A stretch of 12,947 bases of DNA from an uncultured Clostridia bacterium (GCA_937894465.1 CALCRE010000143.1:1-12947), one strand, 5' to 3'. Positions 1 to 8,521 are shown, numbered from the stretch's first letter. Notes: generated by a model from the sequence alone, not told the origin. A program made the numbers and translations.

Positions 1-470
1 AATGTCTCACTTCCTTGTGTCATTTGTTCAATCAACGTTTCCTTCTCCTTGGTTTCTCTCGGGAAAAACCCTTTAAAAACAAAGGAGGAAGTATCCATTC
101 CGCTGATGGACAGTGCTGTGATTACCGCAGAACACCCGGGGATACCCGTCACATGAATACCGTTTTTACGAGCGGCATTGACGATTTCAAAACCGGGGTC
201 GGATATGCAGGGTGTTCCTGCATCCGAAACCAAAGCCACATCCATTTGTTCCTTGGTCATTCTTTCGATGATCTCCCCGGCGCGTTCCTTCTCATTGAAT
301 TTATGGTACGATATCATTTTCGTTTTAATATTAAATCGGTTTAACAATTTGATGGTGTGTCGGGTGTCTTCCGCTAAAATCAATTGACATGCCGAAAGCA
401 TCTCCAATTGCCTGTTGGAAACATCACCTAAATTACCAATCGGTGTTGCCACCACATATAATGTTGACAT
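1..470 (-). CDS. rsmI: 16S rRNA (cytidine-2'-O-)-methyltransferase RsmI, N-terminal part (cut by window edge)
   Basis: This is the first 156 codons of RsmI, which uses S-adenosylmethionine to 2'-O-methylate C1402 of 16S rRNA in the decoding centre. The translation starts MSTLYVVATPIGNLGD and continues with AEDTRHT, LVSDAGTPCISDPG and GIPGCSAV, which are hallmark motifs of the tetrapyrrole-methylase-like RsmI family. The family is usually about 280 residues, so a little over half is present and the stop lies beyond position 1. The ATG at 470 is chosen because the conserved N-terminus begins there; the ribosome site before it is weak (GAAAGCGAG). Only 26 nt separate it from the stop of the upstream amidohydrolase gene, and I see no promoter in that gap. 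It therefore reads as the last visible gene of a metabolic operon, an unusual setting for a housekeeping gene. Identification is very secure. Confidence 0.95.
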   Translation of the reverse strand, partial: MSTLYVVATPIGNLGDVSNRQLEMLSACQLILAEDTRHTIKLLNRFNIKTKMISYHKFNEKERAGEIIERMTKEQMDVALVSDAGTPCISDPGFEIVNAARKNGIHVTGIPGCSAVITALSISGMDTSSFVFKGFFPRETKEKETLIEQMTQGSET

Positions 471-496
471 AATTACTCGCTTTCAATTCTTACTTC

Positions 497-2125
497 TTAA
501 CATTCATCCAATCGGATTTCCCCGTCTAACACGGTCATCACAGAACGGATATCGGGAATTATTTCTTTAGGACATTCGAAGATATCCTCGGACAAGCATG
601 CAAAATCAGCTTTTTTACCTGCGATCAATTGACCTTTGTTTTCGTGACCCCCACCTTTGAAACTTGCTTTTTCGGTATAAAAGCCAACGGCTTTCTCAAC
701 GTCCACCTTATGTTGTTCTCCTAATGCATTGCCCTTTTGATTGATCCTTGTGGCCATATTATAGATTGCAGTGAAAGGATTAAAAGGATTTTGGGCTTTG
801 TTCCGATCATGCTTGATCATATGATCCGATCCCGCTGCACACATAATACCGGAGTTATAGATGGTTTTATAAGGTAAGAATGTATCGAAGTCCTCCGAAT
901 CCAAGAATGTGATCACCGCATGAGAGTCTTTGTAATGCCAAGCCGGTTGGAACAACAAAGCCACCTGAAGATCCTTTATGCGTTTTAACATATCTTGATC
1001 GGTGAAGTTTCCATGCAACAAAGCATGACCATGGGATAACTTGCCGTTTTTGGTCTTGTATGCTTCCAAGACATCTAAAAACAAATCGGCAGACAGATTA
1101 CCGGTTGCGTGTGCACAGAATTTCAAGCTGTTCTCTTCACATACTTCCAATGAACGAAGGAGCCGATCAAAATCTGCACTCAATGTTCCGTGATAATCCT
1201 CAAAATCATATCCAAACAATTCCTCAACACCTTTATAGGGTTTTCTCATATAGGAAGTTCCGGTTAAAATACCGCCGTCAATCAATTGCTTTCCGTAGAT
1301 CATCCGGATAAAGTCTTCCGGATATTCAGAAGCAGCTCTTTTCATTTCCAATAAAGCATCCGGTCGATCCGGATTCATTACACAAGTCAACACTGTTCTA
1401 ACAAAGGGTTTTCCTTTGGATAGAGCTCTGCCTAAACCTTGTAATCCCGATAAGGAGGACATGGCTTCGGTGATGGATGTAATGCCGCAACGTAAGTACT
1501 CCACATTTAAATCTTCATAAGCCTTATCTTCTTGCTCACGAGAGTACTGTGCCACAGGAATGGCTTTTTGAAATTCATTCCTCATCCCTAAAACCCTTCC
1601 GGTAGGGTTCCCGTGCTGATCTCGTATAACCCCTAATTGATCCGACTCATAAAGTCCCGTCTTTTTTAAGGCAAGTGTGTTGGCTGCTCCCGCATAAAAA
1701 CCATCTGCAAAAACCGGATGATCCGGTGCTACACGGTCCAATTCAAATAGATACGGAAAACGCAAATCCTTTATACGAGTAGGATAAATATTCGGCAAGT
1801 AAATCCATTGGCCGTGTTCTAGCTCCTGAGTTTTGCTTTTTACATAGTCCAAGATATCCTGAACCGTTTCCGGAACAAATTTTACCGTGTCACCTGCTTC
1901 GCTTAATGCAGCGCTTGTAAAGTGGCTATGGGTATCGATCAATCCCGGAATAACCCTCTTCCCTTTCAGATTGATTTTTTCACTTCCGAGCTTTGCGCCG
2001 TTTTCCACATCGGACAGTTTTCCTACAAACCGGATCACACCCTCTTCCACATACATTGCTTCCGCTACAGTATAATTCTTATCCATACAGCTGATCTTAC
2101 CGTTATAAAAGATTTTTTCCTTCAA
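497..2125 (-). CDS. YtcJ-like metal-dependent amidohydrolase (amidohydrolase family 3)
   Basis: A cytosolic metal-dependent hydrolase of the amidohydrolase superfamily, 542 aa from the TTG at 2125. The N-terminal strand region (IFYNGKI.CMD) is typical of the family, followed by RVIPGLIDTHSH, whose two histidines (about residues 66 and 68) are the HxH metal pair. Further family blocks are CAHATGNLSADLFLDVLEAY (His about 339), SHGHALLHG (His about 367), FQPAWH, and GSDH with the catalytic Asp near 434. The C-terminal NPFNPFTAIYNMATR and GQLIAGKKADFACL blocks are also characteristic. Known relatives hydrolyse N-acyl or formamide bonds; the substrate here is unknown. An ATG at 2146 overlaps the upstream stop (ATGA) and would add seven residues, but the strong ribosome site lies between that ATG and the TTG, so I favour TTG. 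The gene sits in operon 2 after the toroid-like protein and before rsmI. Confidence 0.85.
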   Translation of the reverse strand: MKEKIFYNGKISCMDKNYTVAEAMYVEEGVIRFVGKLSDVENGAKLGSEKINLKGKRVIPGLIDTHSHFTSAALSEAGDTVKFVPETVQDILDYVKSKTQELEHGQWIYLPNIYPTRIKDLRFPYLFELDRVAPDHPVFADGFYAGAANTLALKKTGLYESDQLGVIRDQHGNPTGRVLGMRNEFQKAIPVAQYSREQEDKAYEDLNVEYLRCGITSITEAMSSLSGLQGLGRALSKGKPFVRTVLTCVMNPDRPDALLEMKRAASEYPEDFIRMIYGKQLIDGGILTGTSYMRKPYKGVEELFGYDFEDYHGTLSADFDRLLRSLEVCEENSLKFCAHATGNLSADLFLDVLEAYKTKNGKLSHGHALLHGNFTDQDMLKRIKDLQVALLFQPAWHYKDSHAVITFLDSEDFDTFLPYKTIYNSGIMCAAGSDHMIKHDRNKAQNPFNPFTAIYNMATRINQKGNALGEQHKVDVEKAVGFYTEKASFKGGGHENKGQLIAGKKADFACLSEDIFECPKEIIPDIRSVMTVLDGEIRLDEC

Positions 2126-2133
2126 ATCATTCA

Positions 2134-2142
2134 CTCCTTTTT
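2134..2142 (-). promoter_or_regulatory. Ribosome binding site that decides the amidohydrolase start
   Basis: The minus strand reads AAAAAGGAG, and its last base lies 8 nt before a TTG at 2125. It is downstream of the in-frame ATG at 2146, so it cannot serve that ATG. This argues for initiation at TTG, or for two starts, with the ATG used by coupling to the upstream stop at 2145-2143. Confidence 0.6.
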
Positions 2143-4257
2143 TCATTCACTTTCGAGCGTTAATGAGAAACAATCCGCTTCATTCGAACAAAGTTCTATG
2201 AAGGCTTGCTTGGATGTTAACATAAAGACATATTTTCTTTTGTTCGTATCAAACACCGTGATCTTACGAACCAAATCCTCAGGTTTTCCGATTGTTTCAT
2301 AAATCGGCTTACATTTGTTCCAATACTTCTCGGTTTGGTCTTTGTTCACTCCTGAGAGCACAATTGCACCGTCATCCAATATGATTTCCCCGTCCTTGTA
2401 ATCTTTAACCTCTCGATCAAGCCGGGTGCAAAACTCTTCACAGTACAAAAAGCCGTTTGAATACATGCTGTCATGAATACCCACCTGCCTTTTGGCCGGA
2501 CGAAATATTTTCACGTTTTCATTCATGGAAACAAAAGAAACCTTCCCGTCTATACTCACAAAGGGGCTGCCCGTATTGAAAATCGTATCTTCGGATCTGT
2601 TTTCCCTTTTCAATGTAAAGCGTTTGTTTGCGGTCTCACATACACGGATGTTGTCATTAAACAGGTCATTGGGGATTTTCAGCAATCCGCCTTTGACACT
2701 CTTTACATATTTTCGATGACTTGATACGGCCAGTTGAACCATGACACAGGTTACACCGTCCGGCAAGGCGGCAAAGAAATTATATACTTTTGCTACTTCC
2801 TCCTTGGGAGGACTTCCCTCCGGCAAATCTTTGGAAATGACCATGGAACAACCGTACGTAACAAATCCATTCTCAAACAATCGAGTTTGATGACTGATCA
2901 CTTCCCGAAGGTTTCTTAAGCCTAATCCTATAATCTCACCGCAACAATTTTCTTTCCATTCCGCCATATCACTTGCATCCAAAGGTAAAAACATTCCTTG
3001 AGGCCTCTCCCCGGAAACCCAGGTAAAGGATGCGAAGTTTTGTTCTCCTTTTATCAATGTGGAACCATGGAACGGGTCATGCCAACGGAAAACATCCTTT
3101 GGAACACATGGGATGTCTTCAATGGAGTCTAACATGGATGCTTGTTGTAATACCATGGATAACGCCACGGCCCTGTCGGACTCAAGCCTTGTATAGTACA
3201 ACAAGGACATTGTTTTCAAGTCCTTTCCGCGGTCGGACAAAAAACATCTGTCACCATTTTGGTCAAACTCTTTTTTTACCTGCAACACCCACTCCTTAAG
3301 CAGCTTTTTGGCTACAGGATCCTTTTTCATGTCACAAATCATCAGCAACACGGGAACAAGATAATCCTGGCAATAACAATACCGGACTCTTGTGTCTCCA
3401 CCGATGCGATTTAATCTTCCGTCCGGAAATAGGAAATGCCTCACCAAATTCCAAAGATCCTCTGCATGGTGTGTGACAAACTCCGGAACCGGTTTTCCTT
3501 GGGATTTTAATAGATATCGGATCATAGCGATCTGGGACAAGCAAATCACCATATATCCCACATTCATATACCCATGGTGGTTCAATGCATAGGTATTGAA
3601 AAAGTTGGAACCTACATGTCTTTGTGCTACGGTTTTTCCTAGAAATACAGTTTGATTTTCTTGATCTGCATCAACGGATATCCCGTTAACAAAAAAGTCT
3701 GCAGCTTTATCCATATACAGGGTTCTTTTATCACCTTTTGCAAACATAGCGGCTGTGGTTAAAAGCTGCGCTCCATTCCACAGGTTGCTCTCCGGCATAT
3801 TCATCCTACTGTGTGCAGTTTTCCCGGCTTTGATGACATATTCCGTCAATAAATAGTCGCTCTCGGAATACATCATTTTTTGAAAAAGCAGCTTGTCCTC
3901 TTCGGACATTCTGTCCCATAACAAGATCACACCATGCATCATTCTGCTGATTCCCAGTGCACTGATCCAAGTATGGCCCCATTTTGTCCCGTCCAGGCAT
4001 GCTCTGTCTCCGGTTAGGTGACTTTGTAAATTAAACCGTAACATTTGGAGGGCGCGACGTATCAATGTTTCATTCTCGGTTGCCGTACCGGTGACTGCAA
4101 AGGCAGCCAGTGCCTTCTGTACTGTTTGTACACCCCAGCTGTTGTACCCGGTTCCGTACACTGCCATGTCTTCCATAGGAAGAACATATAAATATTGTTC
4201 CGCCCCTTGGCACCATTGAACAAGCATTTCACCGCACAATCCGGCAAACGAGTCCAT
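2143..4257 (-). CDS. Large protein of unknown function, possible alpha/alpha-toroid polysaccharide lyase or hydrolase
   Basis: A 704-aa protein with no clear signal peptide or membrane segment. Roughly the first 370 residues look helical, with aromatic and acidic clusters: GTKWGHTWIS (about 91-100), PESNLWNG (156-163), NHHGYMNVGYM (227-237), and a block around 278-300 containing FPDGRLNRIGGD and a Tyr-rich CQDY end. Clusters of Asn, His, Tyr, Trp and Arg like these are typical of the catalytic cleft of alpha/alpha-toroid polysaccharide lyases (heparinase II/III-like, PL8-like). The C-terminal half looks beta-rich, as in those enzymes. I do not recognise a named family, so the enzymatic role is inference. 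Lack of a secretion signal would suit a cytosolic enzyme acting on imported oligosaccharide. The start is ATG 4257, with AGGAGG 7 nt upstream; a GTG at 4260 is possible but sits too close. Its stop overlaps the next gene's upstream ATG by four bases. Confidence 0.6.
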   Translation of the reverse strand: MDSFAGLCGEMLVQWCQGAEQYLYVLPMEDMAVYGTGYNSWGVQTVQKALAAFAVTGTATENETLIRRALQMLRFNLQSHLTGDRACLDGTKWGHTWISALGISRMMHGVILLWDRMSEEDKLLFQKMMYSESDYLLTEYVIKAGKTAHSRMNMPESNLWNGAQLLTTAAMFAKGDKRTLYMDKAADFFVNGISVDADQENQTVFLGKTVAQRHVGSNFFNTYALNHHGYMNVGYMVICLSQIAMIRYLLKSQGKPVPEFVTHHAEDLWNLVRHFLFPDGRLNRIGGDTRVRYCYCQDYLVPVLLMICDMKKDPVAKKLLKEWVLQVKKEFDQNGDRCFLSDRGKDLKTMSLLYYTRLESDRAVALSMVLQQASMLDSIEDIPCVPKDVFRWHDPFHGSTLIKGEQNFASFTWVSGERPQGMFLPLDASDMAEWKENCCGEIIGLGLRNLREVISHQTRLFENGFVTYGCSMVISKDLPEGSPPKEEVAKVYNFFAALPDGVTCVMVQLAVSSHRKYVKSVKGGLLKIPNDLFNDNIRVCETANKRFTLKRENRSEDTIFNTGSPFVSIDGKVSFVSMNENVKIFRPAKRQVGIHDSMYSNGFLYCEEFCTRLDREVKDYKDGEIILDDGAIVLSGVNKDQTEKYWNKCKPIYETIGKPEDLVRKITVFDTNKRKYVFMLTSKQAFIELCSNEADCFSLTLESE

Positions 4258-4284
4258 CACGACACCTCCTATAAACCCACTTAC

Positions 4285-5331
4285 TTATGCACGCCAAATA
4301 TCCGATTGATCCTTACACTCTTGAATGATTCTCATCACTTCGCGCGTTTCTGATACATCCACAAAAGGTTTTTGGTCTAATGCAAAATATTCGTAACATT
4401 TTTCATAGTAGTCCACCTCTTTGCATCCGGCAAGAGGGATCTCTTCTTCCTCCCAAGGAGGCTCTCCGATAAAGTCATATTTTCTACCGGCAGCGGCCAA
4501 GGACTCATCAATGGTAAAACCTTGTGTTTTTGTAGGATCAAAGTGTTTCACATTTAGAACTCTGGAGCCTTTATCCAGCCACAAGGTTCCATAGTTTCCG
4601 TAAACAATGAGTTGTTTGTTGCTGGTGGCTGCGGCACAATTGATGTCCAAGTCCAGTATGGTGTTATTGTCTGAAAGCATCACCAGTTTTACCACATCGT
4701 CAGCGTCCCCTACGGAAGCAATGCGCCTTAAGTGACAATTAATATCAACGGCTTTTGTGCTGTTGCTTAAGTACAATAATAAGTCAATAAAGTGAGCTCC
4801 GTAGTTATTGACCATACCGCCACCATATTTTTTCAAGGATTGCCAGTCACTGCGGAATCTGAACAAGGATGTTTCATGCTTAATCATATAGATATCGCCT
4901 AATATGCCGGAATCAATGATTTCCTTAGCTTTTACCGTATGGGCGAATTTTCTGTGCGGTTGGTATACCATCAACTTGCGTCCATATTGATTCTTTAACG
5001 CAATCATTTTGTCGGCTTCAGCCAAATCCATAGCCATAGGTTTTTCCAAGAATACATCCACACCGGATTCAAAGGCTTTTTTCAATTGCTCATAATGAAA
5101 ACCTGTCGGTGATGCAATGACCACCAAATCCAAATCTTCCTCTTCAATCATCTTGTTAAAGTCTTTGTAGCAATGAATGTCCGGTGCCTTTTCTTTTGCT
5201 TCAGCTAGTCGGTCATCCTGCATGTCAACAACAGCCTTGAGTTCAAAACCCTCTTTCTTCACCAGCTGTGGGAAATGAAAAGGCCATCCCACTCTTCCTA
5301 GTCCGGACAATCCGGTCTTTAATTTTTTCAT
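4285..5331 (-). CDS. Gfo/Idh/MocA family NAD(P)-dependent oxidoreductase
   Basis: A 348-aa cytosolic dehydrogenase of the Gfo/Idh/MocA family, which oxidises or reduces sugars, inositols and their derivatives. The N-terminal Rossmann domain carries the dinucleotide loop GLGRVG (about residues 10-15), then VVIASPTGFH and the signature EKP (about 96-98), whose lysine is catalytic in the family. The C-terminal domain has NNYGAHFIDLLLYL, matching the family GxHxxD element (about 178-183). Length is normal. The start is placed at ATG 5331, because the AGGGGAG ribosome site ends 7 nt before it but only 1 nt before the in-frame ATG at 5337. It lies 41 nt after the DUF4153 gene and 27 nt before the toroid-like gene, consistent with one transcript. 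The family is certain; the substrate is not determinable here. Confidence 0.9.
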   Translation of the reverse strand: MKKLKTGLSGLGRVGWPFHFPQLVKKEGFELKAVVDMQDDRLAEAKEKAPDIHCYKDFNKMIEEEDLDLVVIASPTGFHYEQLKKAFESGVDVFLEKPMAMDLAEADKMIALKNQYGRKLMVYQPHRKFAHTVKAKEIIDSGILGDIYMIKHETSLFRFRSDWQSLKKYGGGMVNNYGAHFIDLLLYLSNSTKAVDINCHLRRIASVGDADDVVKLVMLSDNNTILDLDINCAAATSNKQLIVYGNYGTLWLDKGSRVLNVKHFDPTKTQGFTIDESLAAAGRKYDFIGEPPWEEEEIPLAGCKEVDYYEKCYEYFALDQKPFVDVSETREVMRIIQECKDQSDIWRA

Positions 5332-5372
5332 AGTCATTCTCCCCTTCTAATTATCTTAAAATGTTGGTATCA

Positions 5373-7124
5373 TCATTCCGTTATTTTTAATGCGGTATAA
5401 CATGAAAGGCTCTCCACCTCTATTGTACCGTCAGGAAACACGCGACAAAAAGCACTTTGCACATAAAACCTGATTTGAAAGTTCTCGGTTTTGTCTTCAT
5501 AAATCATATCCGATGCAGGTAGCATCAAATTGTAGGGATCTTTGGAGGAATCATGATTTGATTGTGATTTCTCTTGATAGGTCAAAATAACATATTCACC
5601 CAAATCTTTTCGATAAAGCTCTTCTTCTCCTAAATATATAACAAACTCAGTCTTTTCCATCATGATTCTGTATTCAGCACCCGACTTGGATTTTACGGTA
5701 AAATCATTGGCATACATCCCTAAAAGATAGTCATATCCTCTAATATCCATAGAGTGAGCATCTTTTGAGTTTATATTGACATAACGATATGGTTCTGCGG
5801 GATAAAAATTAAAATCAAACATGGTTCTTAATTGTTTTCGGTCGATGTTCTCCGGAAGCTTTAAATCATCCAATGTGTGATTGTTGTCAAAATATCGCAA
5901 TATGCTCACAGCACGTTCCCGATCTTGGTCATCCATATTTTCCGATTTGAATGTCTCCGGCTGGGATAAGAACCCGTATTTTTCTTCAATCAATGAAAAT
6001 TGCCTGTTCTGGCTTGCGATCGAAGTGGAATATGCAGAAAAAGGACCGATGAGAGAAACGACGCAAATAACGATCAAGCTGATCAAAACCCATCGATTGA
6101 TGTTTTTAAACCGGTTTTTGAACAAGTAAAGGCAAACGGACAAAAGAATCCAAAGACCGATGATCCCCACTGTGTACCTTGGTTCGGTAAACCCGTAGGC
6201 TTTGATTCGTATACCTAAGGATGTGAACATCATCAACAAAGGGATGATGTTCACATATGGGAAATATCGATAAAACAAATCCGTAATTTTTTTGTCTTTT
6301 GCGAAAGGACGCACAAAGTACAATACGGCGGTGCTGACAAGGCCGTACCAAAACACCAGATGCCCCAGCATACCCTCCGGCCATTGGAATGTCACCAGCA
6401 ATCTTATGAAGTAAAGATACAAAACTGCTGTGTAGGCCAGAATCACCGGAATGAGAATATATGAAATCATCGTGGTGACAAAAGGTGAAATATCCTGCTC
6501 CTCTTGTGTTCTTTCCCTTGGAAATCCGTAAAAGAAGTAGGCAGGTATTAAGAATCCTAAAGTGACGAACAAAAAATCAATATATGCTTCATTCCAAAGC
6601 TTGATATCCATCAGTTCACTGAATGCAAAAAAAGTAAAGGATATACCGCCCCAGATCACCAATGTATAAACCCCGGTGAACAAAAGTCTCTTAAGAACAT
6701 ACAATGTGAATTTTTCATATGAGAGCTTATTGACTTCACTGTAATACAATACATATGAAACGATAAAAACAAATGTCAATCCCAACGTGCGGGTGATGGT
6801 TTTCATCCCGAAGGAAGGAACACCAATGAAATAATACAAAACTAGAAATGCGATGATTGCAATCCATACGGCAACTTTTAATAAAGTGTTTCGGATGCGG
6901 CTTGCCATTTGCTCCATTAAAAGAGAAAAAGGAATACCCAAAACACAAACAAATGCGGCTCTTTCCACTCGTGTGGCTGACTCTTGTGACAAGTTGCCAT
7001 GTTGGTGGATTAATGCCAAACAACCAATCAATGCACAAAAAAACATAGCAAAGGGTGCATTGAAGAAAGCATCTTTGTATCCGGTCACGGTGCCTAATAA
7101 TTTTTGTTTCAAATTGATTTTCAC
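5373..7124 (-). CDS. DUF4153 domain-containing integral membrane protein
   Basis: A 583-aa polytopic membrane protein. Hydrophobic segments run from about residue 22 to 370, including FFCALIGCLALI, ISYILIPVILAYTAVLYLYF and VGIIGLWILLSVCLYLF. A soluble C-terminal region of roughly 210 residues follows, with many charged and Tyr residues. The pattern around FPRE, the paired helices and the stretch YFPYVNIIPLLMMFTSLGIRIKAYG that I read as NYG-type is characteristic of DUF4153 proteins. Their function is not established. The start is GTG 7124, with GGAGG 5 nt upstream. It follows its own promoter and opens operon 2. Its link to the downstream catabolic genes is only positional; it might be an older neighbour whose transcript extends into them. 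Confidence 0.85.
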   Translation of the reverse strand: MKINLKQKLLGTVTGYKDAFFNAPFAMFFCALIGCLALIHQHGNLSQESATRVERAAFVCVLGIPFSLLMEQMASRIRNTLLKVAVWIAIIAFLVLYYFIGVPSFGMKTITRTLGLTFVFIVSYVLYYSEVNKLSYEKFTLYVLKRLLFTGVYTLVIWGGISFTFFAFSELMDIKLWNEAYIDFLFVTLGFLIPAYFFYGFPRERTQEEQDISPFVTTMISYILIPVILAYTAVLYLYFIRLLVTFQWPEGMLGHLVFWYGLVSTAVLYFVRPFAKDKKITDLFYRYFPYVNIIPLLMMFTSLGIRIKAYGFTEPRYTVGIIGLWILLSVCLYLFKNRFKNINRWVLISLIVICVVSLIGPFSAYSTSIASQNRQFSLIEEKYGFLSQPETFKSENMDDQDRERAVSILRYFDNNHTLDDLKLPENIDRKQLRTMFDFNFYPAEPYRYVNINSKDAHSMDIRGYDYLLGMYANDFTVKSKSGAEYRIMMEKTEFVIYLGEEELYRKDLGEYVILTYQEKSQSNHDSSKDPYNLMLPASDMIYEDKTENFQIRFYVQSAFCRVFPDGTIEVESLSCYTALKITE

Positions 7125-7164
7125 GTAGTCCTCCGTTAAACCTTGGCTTTTTCATCTACATCGG

Positions 7165-7192
7165 ATTATATCATACCATAAGGCATTGAAAC
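7165..7192 (-). promoter_or_regulatory. Promoter for the DUF4153-led operon (extended -10)
   Basis: The minus strand carries TGATATAAT: a perfect TATAAT at 7170-7165 with the TG extension at 7173-7172. A weak -35 (GTTTCA, 7192-7187) lies 16 nt upstream. The expected transcript start near 7158 leaves a leader of about 34 nt before the GTG at 7124. It sits after the hairpin that follows the MFS gene, so it likely separates operon 1 from operon 2. Confidence 0.65.
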
Positions 7193-7224
7193 TATTTGCA
7201 CAAATTTTTACACATGTTTTTATT

Positions 7225-7255
7225 CGAAAAAGTTAACAAATTGTCAACTTTTTCG
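7225..7255 (-). terminator. Hairpin after the MFS gene, probable terminator
   Basis: Two 13-nt arms (7225-7237 and 7243-7255) with a 5-nt loop lie 13 nt after the MFS stop. In minus-strand RNA every position pairs, one as G-U; in plus-strand RNA that position is an A-C mismatch, so the structure favours minus transcripts. The run of five U sits inside the 3' arm and there is no clean U-tract after it. Termination is therefore likely but not textbook. Confidence 0.5.
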
Positions 7256-7268
7256 ATCATTCCTCTTA

Positions 7269-8420
7269 TTATTCGGTTGAAATATTTCTTTTTTCTTTTC
7301 GCAATCCGATATAAAACAGGATACATGCCGCCATAGCCAAAGCGAGGTTGAGTAGGAAGACTTGACTTGTGCCATAACGAGCATCCAAAAAGCCTCCGAT
7401 TCCACTGCCTATAATGCTTGAAATACCAAAGACCAGTAATGCGTTCAATGTCTGCCCTGTGGCTTTTAGCTCTGCAGGAACCCGGAGACTGATAATCACT
7501 GACAATGTGTAGCTGAAAACGATGAATGTCATTCCGTGTAACACTTGCAATATTGCCAATGCCCAAGGAGCTTTGACAACGGCAAATAAAAGCCATCTTA
7601 ATCCTGTGATTATACCGGCCCACAAAAGCGTGTTTTCGGGACCGAATTTGTCGATGATCTTCTTGGCAAACCACAAAAAAGGTATACCGCTTAAGGAGGC
7701 GATCATGGTTGCCACACCGATCAATGCGTTGTTACCTCCGAGATTGCGAATATGGATATAAGCAAAGCTGTAATAGTAGCCCATGGTGATTTGAATGATA
7801 AAAGCAAACAAAATCATTTTCATCAGCCTTTTGTATTTAAACAAAACGGTAATGGGTTGCTTTTTATCCTTTTTCATGTGCCCTTCCACTTTGGGTATCA
7901 AGAACATATTAAAAAAAGCCAATCCGGAGACAATGGAATACAAAATAAAAATACCGGATGTATTTCCTTTGGACAAAACACCTGCCAATATGGCCATAGT
8001 GGAATAACCTATGGATCCTGCAATTCTGACCGGTCCGAAGGATAAATTCCTTTCGTTTAGATACTCCAATGTAACGGCATCGGTGATTACCGGTGCGGAT
8101 GTACGGAAGAACATAAACACAACGAAGCAGCCGATTAAATAAATGAACCGGTTTGATATAGGGAAAAGAAGGACGGTTATAGCGCTGAAGACAAACATAA
8201 TCATCACCGCTGTGTTCTTGTATTTTGCCCGATCACTGACAAGGCCCCAGAAAGGTTGTGCAAATATACCCACAAAAGGTCCGATGGATAGCAATACACC
8301 GATTTGCTCCGAAGGAATTTTCAATTCATCCAGATAAACCGGGAAAAAGGTCGAGTATATGACATTGAGCATATACACAAAAAAATATAACGTAAAAAAT
8401 TGAAAGGGATACTTCTTCAT
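7269..8420 (-). CDS. MFS transporter (MFS_1-like / LacY-type symporter)
   Basis: A 383-aa inner-membrane secondary transporter with about 12 hydrophobic segments. The loop after TM2 has GLVSDRAKYKN, matching the MFS GxxxDR signature, and PVRIAGSIGYSTMAILAGVLS near TM5 resembles the LacY / phenylpropionate-permease-like group. It probably imports the compound processed by the enzymes upstream in the same operon, by proton symport; the substrate is unknown. The start is put at ATG 8420 (MKKYPFQFF), just before the first membrane helix, with GGTGG 4 nt upstream. A GTG at 8444 would add eight residues but lies inside a strong hairpin and has no ribosome site. It is separated from gene A by 101 nt, longer than other gaps in this operon. 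Confidence 0.88.
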   Translation of the reverse strand: MKKYPFQFFTLYFFVYMLNVIYSTFFPVYLDELKIPSEQIGVLLSIGPFVGIFAQPFWGLVSDRAKYKNTAVMIMFVFSAITVLLFPISNRFIYLIGCFVVFMFFRTSAPVITDAVTLEYLNERNLSFGPVRIAGSIGYSTMAILAGVLSKGNTSGIFILYSIVSGLAFFNMFLIPKVEGHMKKDKKQPITVLFKYKRLMKMILFAFIIQITMGYYYSFAYIHIRNLGGNNALIGVATMIASLSGIPFLWFAKKIIDKFGPENTLLWAGIITGLRWLLFAVVKAPWALAILQVLHGMTFIVFSYTLSVIISLRVPAELKATGQTLNALLVFGISSIIGSGIGGFLDARYGTSQVFLLNLALAMAACILFYIGLRKEKRNISTE

Positions 8421-8439
8421 ATAACCACCAAAATAGAAT

Positions 8440-8470
8440 AACACGAAAGGACATATTGTCCTTTCGTGTT
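8440..8470 (-). other. Perfect 14-bp inverted repeat in front of the MFS gene
   Basis: Arms 8440-8453 (AACACGAAAGGACA) and 8457-8470 are exact complements with a 3-nt spacer. In minus-strand RNA this is a very stable hairpin lying 10 nt before the MFS ribosome site, followed by an interrupted U-rich stretch (ATTCTATTTT). It could be a partial terminator or attenuator that lowers transporter expression, an RNA-stability element, or a protein binding site. I cannot choose between these from sequence. Confidence 0.7.
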
Positions 8471-8521
8471 GAAAAAATACTTAATTCATTAATCATCACT
8501 CATCTTGTCTAAAGTGATCGC

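Noticed and set aside
15..387. Plus-strand open frames near the left edge
   Set aside because: They lie opposite rsmI, whose minus-strand translation shows unmistakable family motifs. The plus-strand translations have no recognisable features.
470..490. A catabolite-response-like element before rsmI (TTGAAAGCGAGTAAT)
   Set aside because: The right half lacks the conserved C of a cre site and symmetry is poor, so I treat it as part of the weak ribosome-site region.
5881..7128. Plus- and minus-strand alternative frames inside the DUF4153 gene
   Set aside because: They lack ribosome sites and family-like sequence, while the DUF4153 frame is continuous, with a good start and hydrophobic pattern.
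7226..7247. A perfect TTGACA on the minus strand (7247-7242) as a -35 for the DUF4153 operon
   Set aside because: It lies inside the hairpin after the MFS gene, and the hexamer 17 nt downstream (AATAAA) is a poor -10. The extended -10 at 7165-7173 is far better.
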